A stretch of DNA of 9,341 nt from JAZMZS01 sp045586105. GTDB taxonomy: Bacteria > Bacillota > Clostridia > Oscillospirales > CAG-272. Shown one piece after another: positions 1 through 5,716 of the stretch. Under the pieces are notes generated by a model. It saw only the letters and a list, made by a program, of their open reading frames with translations. It was not told the DNA's origin and searched no databases. How positions within the stretch are numbered: position 1 is the first letter of the stretch; every line of letters begins with the position of its first letter. The stretch is from assembly GCA_045586105.1 (NCBI GenBank), contig JAZMZS010000061.1, positions 1 to 9,341 of the forward strand. Reading direction: 5' to 3'. The translations under genes and the position numbers were made by a program.

Positions 1-18
1 CTATGTATAACGTTTCAA

Positions 19-187
19 CCCCGCTGTCATTCTTGAACGGAGGCTTTAGCCGACGAAGAATCTGAGCGGGAAGAAATAGTAACGTTTCTCTGTTCTCCGA
101 CTCTGATCCTTCGGGCACAAGTGCCCTCGAGGATGACAGTCGGAAGGGGCATTCTGCGCATGCATAATTTACGTAATTTCCTATGCG
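19..187. repeat. Dispersed intergenic repeat, element 1 (short form)
   Basis: This is a non-coding, highly structured element that shares blocks with 2184-2566. The 18 bases at 19-36 and the 34 bases at 55-88 are identical to 2184-2201 and 2219-2252. Positions 143-187 match 2522-2566 at 39 of 45 bases, and collinearity continues back to 126. The arms 24-36 and 127-139 are inverted repeats; their two mismatches become G-U pairs in RNA, giving a 13-bp closing stem. An inner pair, 55-66 with 101-112, matches at 10 of 12, and GGGCAC-AA-GTGCCC (113-126) forms the tip. The last block (162-186) contains GCATA...TATGC around AATT...AATT. Bases 8-18 repeat the TAACGTTTCAA found at 2244-2254, so part of another copy may lie beyond the left edge. 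It resembles non-autonomous, MITE- or REP-like intergenic elements, but I cannot assign a family. Short open frames inside it are artefacts. Confidence 0.8.
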
Positions 188-191
188 GCAA

Positions 192-237
192 GAAAGCCGT
201 GCGAAGAGACCACAGAAGGTCGCCTCGCACGGCTTTC
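192..237 (-). terminator. Intrinsic terminator of rnhA
   Basis: A 13-bp perfect stem pairs 192-204 (GAAAGCCGTGCGA) with 225-237. Four further base pairs (GACC/GGTC, 208-211 with 218-221) lie inside a 3x3 internal loop. It begins five bases after the rnhA stop codon. The U-tract on the minus strand is short (TTTC), and T-rich sequence also follows on the plus strand (TTTCGTCTTTTATTT), so it may work in both directions. Confidence 0.75.
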
Positions 238-242
238 GTCTT

Positions 243-680
243 TTATTTGAATTTCTCTGCGGCGGCTACCGCCATAGTGTCGCATCTCTCGTTATACGGG
301 TGTCCCTCGTGTCCCTTTACCCAGACGTAGGTCATATTATGCTTCTCAACAAGCCCGAGCAGCTCCTCCCAGAGGTCTGTGTTCAGCGCGGGCTTTCTGT
401 CTGCCTTTCTCCAGCCGTTTTTGCGCCAGCTGACAGCCCAGCCCTTTGTCAGGGCATCAAGCACGTATTTCGAGTCTGAGCAGAGCTCTACCTCACAGGG
501 CTCCTTCAGTGCTGAAAGCGCACGGATGACTGCGGTCAGCTCCATTCGGTTGTTGGTCGTGGAGGCTTCCCCTCCCGACATTTCCTTTTCTATTCCTCTG
601 TAGACGAGAACTGCCCCCCAGCCGCCCGGTCCCGGGTTTCCGCTGCAGGCTCCGTCAGTATAAATATTTACCTTTTTCAT
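243..680 (-). CDS. rnhA: Ribonuclease HI
   Basis: Ribonuclease HI cleaves the RNA strand of RNA-DNA hybrids with divalent metal ions. In the cytoplasm it removes R-loops and replication primers. The 145-aa protein is full length for the bacterial form. All catalytic residues are visible: Asp9 in YTDGACSGNPG, Glu47 in NNRMEL, Asp69 in CSDSKY and Asp134 in NERCD. His124 lies in the flexible KGHEGHP loop. The segment at 80-93 (GWAVSWRKNGWRKA) is the basic protrusion (handle) of the E. coli-type enzyme, which helps bind hybrid without a separate binding domain. The ATG at 680 is preceded by AAAAGG with about 7 bases of spacing. The gene appears monocistronic, with its own promoter (716-744) and terminator (192-237), and is divergent from the GHL10 gene. 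There is no sign of truncation. Confidence 0.97.
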   Translation of the reverse strand: MKKVNIYTDGACSGNPGPGGWGAVLVYRGIEKEMSGGEASTTNNRMELTAVIRALSALKEPCEVELCSDSKYVLDALTKGWAVSWRKNGWRKADRKPALNTDLWEELLGLVEKHNMTYVWVKGHEGHPYNERCDTMAVAAAEKFK

Positions 681-715
681 ATCTGCGCCTTTTCTTGCTT
701 TTTTTCATTTTCTTT

Positions 716-744
716 ATTTTATCATATATACACTGGCAGTGCAA
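716..744 (-). promoter_or_regulatory. Predicted SigA promoter of rnhA
   Basis: On the minus strand, TTGCAC (739-744) and TAAAAT (716-721) are separated by exactly 17 bases, with an extended -10 TGA directly before TAAAAT. Transcription would start near 709, about 30 bases before the rnhA ATG. The odd palindrome CACTG-G-CAGTG (731-741) overlaps the -35 box and the spacer and could be an operator, but it is short. I found no equally good promoter for the divergent GHL10 gene. Confidence 0.6.
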
Positions 745-779
745 GGGAATATTTTGGATAAAAGAAAGGAAACGCAAAA

Positions 780-2105
780 ATGCTGACGGCAAAAAAGCTA
801 AGCTCGACACGCTCTACCGTGATATCCGTGTCATATATTCTGACAATGGTGCTGATCTTCTGCGGACTGTTTTTTCTCGTAAGGCACTCTCCTCAAAAGG
901 AAAACGCCGTACCGGCCGTTACGGTAGGAGGTGCCGATGCCGATATTCTGTCGGGTGTGCTCGCGCCCGCTCCCGTGCGGGAGGAGATGCGGGCTGTATG
1001 GATAGCCACGGTGTCAAACATAAACTTCCCTTCCGCGCGGGGACTGCCCGAGTACAGGCTGAGGGAGGAGCTTGTGCAGATAATCGAGAACGCCGCCTCG
1101 ATCGGAGCGAATGCGGTGTTTTTTCAGGTCAGACCGTGCGGAGATGCTCTCTATGAGAGCACGCTCTTTCCGTATTCGCATTATGTAAGCGGAAAAAGAG
1201 GCACACCTCCCGACGGCAGGATGGATATTCTGGCAGAGCTGATAGCTCTCGCACATCAAAAGGGCATTGCCGTGCATGCATGGGTAAATCCCGTAAGACT
1301 TCTCCCCGGCTCTGCGCTCGATCCTGCACGAAGAGACGAGCTGTGCGGCGGTGAGGCGGCGGCGCTTCATCCAGAGTGGGCGGTCGTATATGCGGACGGG
1401 AAGATGTATTATGACATCGGTATTCCCGAGGTACGTACGCTGATAGCCGACGGCGTATATGAGATAGTGTCCCGCTATGACGTTGACGGGGTGGTGTTTG
1501 ACGATTACTTTTACCCATACCCCGTGACCGACGAAAACGGAAGGACCGTTGCCTTCGATGATTCGGTCACATACCGTAAATACGGAGCCGGCAGCTCGCT
1601 TGGCGATTTCAGGAGAGAAAGCGTGCGCTCGCTCGTCAGAGCTTGCTCTATTGCGACAAAAAAGGACGACAGAAGCGTTTTGTTCGGTATCTCCCCCTTC
1701 GGGGTATGGAAAAACTCTCTGTCCGAGGGAGGATCGGGGACCTCGGGGCTCGAGTCATATTACGATATCTGGTGCGATTCGCTCTCCTTTGCAAGAGAGG
1801 GGTGGATAGATTATCTCGCGCCTCAGCTCTACTGGGAGATAGGGAACGAGCTCTGCGATTATTACACTCTCGCCTCATGGTGGAGCAGTAACCTCGCAAA
1901 AACAAAATGCACCTTTGTTCCCTGTCTTGCCCCTTACCGCTACTCGGAGGGCATCTATACTGCGGGAGAGATAACGCGGCAGTATAAATACGCTCGCACA
2001 CTATCTGCCTTCGACGGGACGGCGCTCTACGGCTTTTCGGCGCTGACCGACAGCTCCCTTCCGGTCGGGGATGAGATACGGGAACTGTGGCTCAGACCAG
2101 AATAA
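780..2105 (+). CDS. Membrane-anchored GHL10/DUF187 glycosyl-hydrolase-like protein
   Basis: The 441-aa protein has one hydrophobic segment (about residues 14-35, SVSYILTMVLIFCGLFFLV) and then a glycosyl-hydrolase-like family 10 (DUF187) TIM-barrel domain from about residue 68. Family marks in order are MRAVWIATVSNINFPS (70-85), FFQVRP (114-119), HAWVNPVR (166-173), DGVVFDDYFYPYP (236-248), FGISPFGVW (302-310) and YLAPQLYWE (345-353). The paired acids Asp241-Asp242 are likely active-site residues by position in the barrel. Members are thought to act on extracellular or cell-wall polysaccharide; the substrate cannot be read from sequence. Many relatives are lipoproteins, but no lipobox Cys is evident here, so the N-terminus looks like an uncleaved anchor. 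AAAGGA at 765-770 stands 9 bases before the ATG. No clear terminator follows, and the next feature is repeat element 2. Confidence 0.9.
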   Translation: MLTAKKLSSTRSTVISVSYILTMVLIFCGLFFLVRHSPQKENAVPAVTVGGADADILSGVLAPAPVREEMRAVWIATVSNINFPSARGLPEYRLREELVQIIENAASIGANAVFFQVRPCGDALYESTLFPYSHYVSGKRGTPPDGRMDILAELIALAHQKGIAVHAWVNPVRLLPGSALDPARRDELCGGEAAALHPEWAVVYADGKMYYDIGIPEVRTLIADGVYEIVSRYDVDGVVFDDYFYPYPVTDENGRTVAFDDSVTYRKYGAGSSLGDFRRESVRSLVRACSIATKKDDRSVLFGISPFGVWKNSLSEGGSGTSGLESYYDIWCDSLSFAREGWIDYLAPQLYWEIGNELCDYYTLASWWSSNLAKTKCTFVPCLAPYRYSEGIYTAGEITRQYKYARTLSAFDGTALYGFSALTDSSLPVGDEIRELWLRPE

Positions 2106-2276
2106 AGCGTTAGCGGTCCTGTTTCATGCTTGTGCTGTAAACACATAACAAAAAGTATCTTAAGGCGCTCTGCTGCACTCCATCCCCGCTGTCATTCTTG
2201 AGCAAAACGCAATGTAGTGAAGAATCTGAGCGGGAAGAAATAGTAACGTTTCAAACTACTCGCCCTCAGATCCTTC

Positions 2277-2370
2277 GCTGCGAACCCCCAAACGATGCAA
2301 GCATCATTTGGGGAACCCCAGCCGCTGCGAACCCCCAAACAATGCAAGCATCATTTGGGGAACCCCAGCC
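2277..2370. repeat. Tandem 47-bp hairpin repeat, two units
   Basis: Unit 1 (2277-2323) and unit 2 (2324-2370) are identical except for one base (CGATGC versus CAATGC). Each unit is itself a near-palindrome: CCCCAAACGATGC, a two-base AA gap, then GCATCATTTGGGG, pairing at 12 of 13 in unit 1 and 11 of 13 in unit 2. A third partial start (GCTTCGC) follows at 2371. Element 1 has an unrelated hairpin with the same AA tip (GGGCAC-AA-GTGCCC) at the corresponding place. Confidence 0.85.
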
Positions 2371-2440
2371 GCTTCGCTCCCTCGCGAAGCAGATTTTTCG
2401 TCAGACGAAGAATGGAGCGGCGAAGACGAGGGCGCGTATT

Positions 2441-2486
2441 TGCATACGTGATCGCCGACGACTCGCGATCGATCTGACGTATTGCA
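2441..2486. other. Long imperfect hairpin inside repeat element 2
   Basis: The inner arms GATCGC (2450-2455) and GCGATC (2465-2470) are perfect, with a 9-base loop. The outer arms TGCATACGT (2441-2449) and ACGTATTGCA (2477-2486) pair apart from one extra T. The six bases GATCTG form a one-sided bulge. It could fold as RNA or extrude as DNA; no function can be read from it. Confidence 0.6.
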
Positions 2487-2572
2487 CAATTTATGCAAGC
2501 GAGGCTCGAGGACGTGTGGGCGAAGGGGCATTCTGCACATACAGAATTTGCGCAATTCCCTATGCGATGAAA

Positions 2573-2607
2573 AAAGGTTGAACGGCACATTGCGCCGTTC
2601 AACCTTT
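2573..2607 (-). terminator. Intrinsic terminator of the HAAS-DUF4097-M15B operon
   Basis: A 14-bp perfect stem pairs AAAGGTTGAACGGC (2573-2586) with 2594-2607 around a 7-base loop. On the minus strand the stem is followed by a run of T residues (complement of the A-tract 2570-2575). It starts 11 bases after the M15B stop codon. The plus-strand side is only moderately T-rich, so it serves mainly the minus-strand operon. Confidence 0.92.
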
Positions 2608-2618
2608 CTGTTATTCTG

Positions 2619-3770
2619 TTATTTTACAAGCACCGTGACGATAAATCCGCCGATATTGTTGCCAGAGATCGTGTACTCTGCATCCTTCGGTATCTTCACA
2701 TCGGTAGCTCCGCTCTCTTGTGCGGGATAGTAGTACATTTCGTACTTTACTCCGTCCGCATCCTCTACAGCCAGATGCTCCCCCTCGAAGGTATAATTGA
2801 CGATATTGCTGTGGAATTCGTCATAGCACCAGCCGTTGGCGTGCATTGCAGCCGCTGCCGCCTTTCCTACATACAGGAAGTGATCCGAATGGATGGATGC
2901 CGCAGCCATGCTGATTCCCGTCTTTGTGACCTTATCCGCGGGATAGCGGTAGATTATGCCGTATTTGTAGCAGTTGTCATATATCCACAGATACTGCTTT
3001 TGTGCATTTCTGATAAAGACGAGCTTGTTGTTCTCATATACCTTGAGATCAAAGGCACGTCCTGTCTCATGCTCGCTTTCGCCCGCCTTGAACTCATACG
3101 AGCTTACATTATCTCCGCGCTTCTGATATGACTGATCGTACCATTCCTGCTGCTGCTTCGCGGTGCAATAGCCGTAGTCGCCTCGGAAGGTGTACCCGCC
3201 GAGACCCGTCTCGGCATTGAATGCATCCGTCATTTCTCCGAGCGCCGCCGCAGTTGCGGCAGTAAGCCTGTCATTGTCCTCGACGATGATGTTCTTCAGC
3301 CCCTTGTCGGCAACGTATACAAGCGATTTTTTCAGTTCTTTATCAAAAGAAATATCAAACTTGTACTGAGAGTTGATAAGCAAAAGCTGCCCCGCTCTGT
3401 GCGCTCCCTCCTCCATACTGATAACAGCATGATCGGGCTCGGCAGGCGGTGCCTCCGTCTGCTCTCCGCCGTCTTCCGTGTATCCCTCACCGTCCGTAAC
3501 GATCCCGGGATCCTCCGTATCGGGCTCCTCTCCGAGCACGAGCTGGAATATCGCTATTGCCGCGATTATCCACAGAGAGAACAGCACCAGTCCGAGCACT
3601 ATGAAAAGTGCCGTGCGCTTGGTCTTGTTCCTTCTGTACTGCTGTAATCTGGCAGCGTTCGCATTATCGTAGCTGCGTCTCTGCTGCTCGTAGGAATAGG
3701 CCGATTGCTCAAATCTCTCGCAGAAGATATCCTCTGCGCTTTTCTGTTTGCGGTAGTTGTTATTATCCAT
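2619..3770 (-). CDS. VanY-like M15B peptidase (D,D-carboxypeptidase family), atypical active site
   Basis: The 383-aa single-pass membrane protein has a cytoplasmic basic N-terminus (1-50), a transmembrane segment at about 53-79, an acidic Pro/Glu/Thr linker (80-112) and an external M15B domain at about 125-320. M15B enzymes trim the terminal D-Ala of peptidoglycan stem peptides using Zn. The first zinc motif is clear: SEHETGRAFD (232-241), giving His234 and Asp241. The third ligand is His297 in HSDHFLYVG. Relatives usually read EPWHFRYVG here, and the catalytic Glu of that ExxH motif is replaced by His294, with Asp296 beside the ligand. It may therefore be a divergent or inactive enzyme. After the domain lies a C-terminal extension (about 325-383) of no known family. 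The start ATG has AGG 8 bases upstream. It is last in its operon, 34 bases after the DUF4097 gene, and is followed by the terminator at 2573-2607. Confidence 0.85.
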   Translation of the reverse strand: MDNNNYRKQKSAEDIFCERFEQSAYSYEQQRRSYDNANAARLQQYRRNKTKRTALFIVLGLVLFSLWIIAAIAIFQLVLGEEPDTEDPGIVTDGEGYTEDGGEQTEAPPAEPDHAVISMEEGAHRAGQLLLINSQYKFDISFDKELKKSLVYVADKGLKNIIVEDNDRLTAATAAALGEMTDAFNAETGLGGYTFRGDYGYCTAKQQQEWYDQSYQKRGDNVSSYEFKAGESEHETGRAFDLKVYENNKLVFIRNAQKQYLWIYDNCYKYGIIYRYPADKVTKTGISMAAASIHSDHFLYVGKAAAAAMHANGWCYDEFHSNIVNYTFEGEHLAVEDADGVKYEMYYYPAQESGATDVKIPKDAEYTISGNNIGGFIVTVLVK

Positions 3771-3804
3771 TATAATACCTCAGCAAACCACCCTGCCTGA
3801 GCGG

Positions 3805-4740
3805 TTACTTTGTCTTTATGCTGACCGTGCCGCTGAGTACGTTTATATCAAGGGTCTTTGTGCCTGTGTTGGTTTCCGTCTCGCCACCCTCGGAGCTCTC
3901 ACCCTCCTCCTTCTCGGGAGGATACTGAGTACCCACGTTTTTACCGTTGAGGCTGACGCCCTTTGATGCATATGCAACTATGTTATACTCTGCCGCCTCT
4001 CCGCCAAGCTCTACCGCGACCTCGCCCTCTTCCTTGATCTTAAGCTGGGTAAGAGAAGCTATGTCACAGTTTTTCATGATGATCTTTCCGTTATCGACAT
4101 CCGAATGGAATCTGGGAGCGATGAGCTTGTCTGCATTCACGGTGCAGCTCTCTCCCGAGAAGTTGAAGGATGCAGCCTCGCAGGAGGATGCCTCTATCTT
4201 TCCCGAGCCGACGCTCGACATTACATCAAAGGCGACCTTGTAGTCCTTGATATTGACAGTACCGCTGCCGAGCTTGATATCGATCGCGGTAAGCACCGTA
4301 TTTTCGGTAGTATACACCCACACCTCCTTGGGTCTTGACAGTATCTCCCTGTCATGCCAATAATGACGCAGTCCCTTGAAGGTAAGATTAAACTTACCCG
4401 AGGTGATCATGTCGATCGCGCTCAGATTGTCGCTGATGACATATGAAACACCGCTCTTTATTGCGGTATAGCTGCCCTCGGTGTAATTCTTGAATACGAC
4501 CTTTTCCTCGTCTCCCTGTCTGAGATACACGGTAGCATCGGAGACGCTGACCTCGATCTTATCATGCTCGATCGAGTTGTAATAGACTGTGCCTATTCTG
4601 TTGCCGTCCTCATCAAGATCGTCGGAATAAAGCGCAACGTTCTCGTTTTCCGCAAGGGTCACAGCCATCTGCATGCTGACGTATCCCGTTGCTATGAGTA
4701 TGACGGATAATACAAGAAAAATAATAGATGTCGGTTTCAT
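3805..4740 (-). CDS. DUF4097-like extracytoplasmic beta-repeat protein
   Basis: The 311-aa protein has an N-terminal signal or anchor (about residues 5-28, SIIFLVLSVILIATGYVSM) and a beta-rich exterior part. Short ladder-like repeats are visible: LGSGTVNIKDYKV (157-169), VGSGKIEASSCEAAS (177-191), SGESCTVNADKLIAP (195-209) and VDNGKIIMKNCDIAS (215-229), as in DUF4097 / putative adhesin beta-helix proteins. A Glu/Gly/Thr-rich linker (275-295) precedes a final strand pair (TLDINVLSGTVSIKT). No enzymatic residues are recognisable, and the role is unknown, probably in the envelope. I chose the ATG at 4740: it overlaps the upstream stop in an ATGA junction, with AAAGGAG 13 bases ahead. A GTG at 4752 would add four residues, but it leaves only one base after AAAGGAG. 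It lies between the HAAS-like and M15B genes and is probably translationally coupled to the former. Confidence 0.75.
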   Translation of the reverse strand: MKPTSIIFLVLSVILIATGYVSMQMAVTLAENENVALYSDDLDEDGNRIGTVYYNSIEHDKIEVSVSDATVYLRQGDEEKVVFKNYTEGSYTAIKSGVSYVISDNLSAIDMITSGKFNLTFKGLRHYWHDREILSRPKEVWVYTTENTVLTAIDIKLGSGTVNIKDYKVAFDVMSSVGSGKIEASSCEAASFNFSGESCTVNADKLIAPRFHSDVDNGKIIMKNCDIASLTQLKIKEEGEVAVELGGEAAEYNIVAYASKGVSLNGKNVGTQYPPEKEEGESSEGGETETNTGTKTLDINVLSGTVSIKTK

Positions 4741-5606
4741 GCTTCCGCCCACACTCCTTTCAGATGCTCAGCAAGTACACCGAGCTTCTTGAATACAAAC
4801 TTCAAAAGTACACGCAGCTTCTTCATAACGAAGGGAACAAGGCGGATAGCCGCATTGTAGATAAGCACACCGACAAGCATAGTGATGCCCGCCGCAAGAA
4901 TGCCCATTCCCGCCTCATAAAGAGCAACAGCGGTAATTCCGCCCTGCGAGAAGAACTGTATAACACCGTATGTAATGCCGATAAGCGCCACAGCCGTACC
5001 TAAGGCTACAGCTGCTGCAAGAGCTGCAACAAGCAAAAGTATCAATGCGATAAGACCGAAGAACAGGATCGCAAACACGCTGATGATAGCACCGAGCAGT
5101 ACGAATATTACAGGCATACAGCAGAAGAATATCACCCAGAATCTGCGCTCGGACTCAAATCTCTTGACAAGAGAAGCATGATTCTGCTTTTTTCTCGGTC
5201 TCTGCGCCTCGTCCTTTAGCGCCTTGAGCTTTTCCTCGTCGCGGCGGCGGATCTCTGCCATGTTCTTGGATGAAGCCTTGTCCTGGTCGAGTGCGATCTG
5301 CTTATACTCGCTCGTTATCTTGAAATCATCCTTCTTCTGAGGGATGCTTTCCTCGCGCACCTGCTGTGCGGGCATCTGCTGTGCGGGCTGCTGCTGTGCA
5401 GGCTGAGCCTGCGCGTCACGGGAAAAAAGTCTGTCTGCTATAGCGGCTACGTCGGGATTTCCTCCAAGCACCGCATCCCTCTCTTCCTTACCCAGTCCGT
5501 CGATAAACTCGGATATCTTGTCGATTCTGATACGTATCTCATCATCCTCGATACCCCTCTGCCGCAATATGAGAGCAAGTTCTCTCAAAAATGCGTTTTT
5601 ATCCAT
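4737..5606 (-). CDS. HAAS/DUF1700-like membrane protein
   Basis: The 289-aa protein starts with a small helical domain (1-62: MDKNAFLRELALILRQRGI, then DEIRIRIDKISEFIDGL). This resembles the N-terminal HAAS/DUF1700 domain, which shows up beside PadR regulators and DUF4097 proteins in Firmicutes. A Gln/Ala/Pro-rich linker (65-82), a charged stretch (90-155) likely to form helix or coiled coil, and three or four transmembrane helices (about 157-185, 186-218, 224-252) follow, then a basic amphipathic tail. The frame stays open upstream to 5726, but the ATG at 5606 is chosen because GGAGG lies 5-6 bases before it and the HAAS-like start fits. The extra 40 residues would cross the promoter. It is first in the operon. 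No PadR gene is adjacent in this window, which is unlike the common arrangement. The family call rests on domain shape and neighbour and is moderate. Confidence 0.65.
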   Translation of the reverse strand: MDKNAFLRELALILRQRGIEDDEIRIRIDKISEFIDGLGKEERDAVLGGNPDVAAIADRLFSRDAQAQPAQQQPAQQMPAQQVREESIPQKKDDFKITSEYKQIALDQDKASSKNMAEIRRRDEEKLKALKDEAQRPRKKQNHASLVKRFESERRFWVIFFCCMPVIFVLLGAIISVFAILFFGLIALILLLVAALAAAVALGTAVALIGITYGVIQFFSQGGITAVALYEAGMGILAAGITMLVGVLIYNAAIRLVPFVMKKLRVLLKFVFKKLGVLAEHLKGVWAEA

Positions 5607-5635
5607 ATTTGCCTCCAAACAATTTTCAAAATACT

Positions 5636-5664
5636 TTGACAAATAAATGTTACTGTGATAGAAT
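5636..5664 (+). promoter_or_regulatory. Predicted strong SigA promoter for trmB-rlu
   Basis: TTGACA (5636-5641) matches the consensus perfectly. TAGAAT (5659-5664) follows after a 17-base spacer, with an extended -10 TGA (5656-5658). Transcription would start near 5671, leaving a leader of about 75 bases before the trmB ATG. It lies inside the predicted transcript of the opposite operon, and its -10 box is covered by the dyad at 5651-5670. Confidence 0.75.
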
Positions 5665-5670
5665 ACAGTA
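5651..5670. promoter_or_regulatory. Perfect dyad TACTGT-N8-ACAGTA over the trmB -10 box (candidate operator)
   Basis: The two 6-base arms are perfect inverted repeats with an 8-base centre (GATAGAAT) that contains the -10 hexamer. A bound repressor would block the promoter directly. The outer bases equal those of the E. coli LexA box (TACTG-N10-CAGTA), whereas Firmicute LexA normally recognises GAAC-N4-GTTC. The binder is therefore unknown and the LexA resemblance may be chance. Confidence 0.5.
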
Positions 5671-5691
5671 TGTAGATGAAGCCGCCCGGAA

Positions 5692-5711
5692 ATGAGCATA
5701 TGACGGCTCAT
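5692..5711. promoter_or_regulatory. Perfect dyad ATGAGC-N8-GCTCAT at the operon start site (candidate operator)
   Basis: This is a second perfect 6-base dyad, also with an N8 centre. It spans the predicted start of the minus-strand HAAS-like operon (near 5710) and lies just downstream of its -10 box. It could bind a regulator or form a small 5' hairpin in either transcript. Confidence 0.4.
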
Positions 5712-5716
5712 ATTAT

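Larger units (their letters stand above)
2184..2566. repeat. Dispersed intergenic repeat, element 2 (long form)
   Basis: This is the second copy of the element at 19-187, in the same orientation and here 383 bp long. The left block (2184-2252) and right block (2505-2566) match element 1; the middle is enlarged by about 214 bases. Inner arms 2219-2230 and 2265-2276 pair at 11 of 12 positions. The enlarged centre holds two 47-bp tandem hairpin units (2277-2370), a GCTTCGC/GCGAAGC hairpin (2371-2390) and a long imperfect hairpin (2441-2486). The outer closing arm seen in element 1 is degenerate here. Together with 2106-2183, where I see nothing recognisable, this fills the gap between the convergent GHL10 and M15B genes. 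Several short open frames cross it on both strands, but their shared peptide stretches come only from the repeat itself. Confidence 0.8.

Noticed and set aside
27..330. Short open frames across repeat element 1 on both strands
   Set aside because: Their peptides resemble those of frames in element 2 only because the DNA repeat is shared. They lack ribosome binding sites and run through hairpins and the rnhA terminator.
2277..2370. CRISPR array
   Set aside because: There are only two contiguous 47-bp units with no spacer between them, and each unit is a full palindrome. There are no cas genes nearby.
19..2566. A composite transposon bounded by the two repeat copies
   Set aside because: The enclosed genes (rnhA and GHL10) are ordinary chromosomal genes. 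There is no transposase, and the copies differ strongly in length and centre.
2198..2602. Several 60-130 codon frames over element 2
   Set aside because: All cross tandem hairpins and have no domain, no ribosome binding site and no stable frame between the two repeat copies.
5651..5670. Calling the dyad a true SOS box
   Set aside because: The match is to the E. coli-type sequence, while the genome appears to be a Firmicute, and trmB is not a known SOS gene. It is kept only as a candidate operator of unknown binder.
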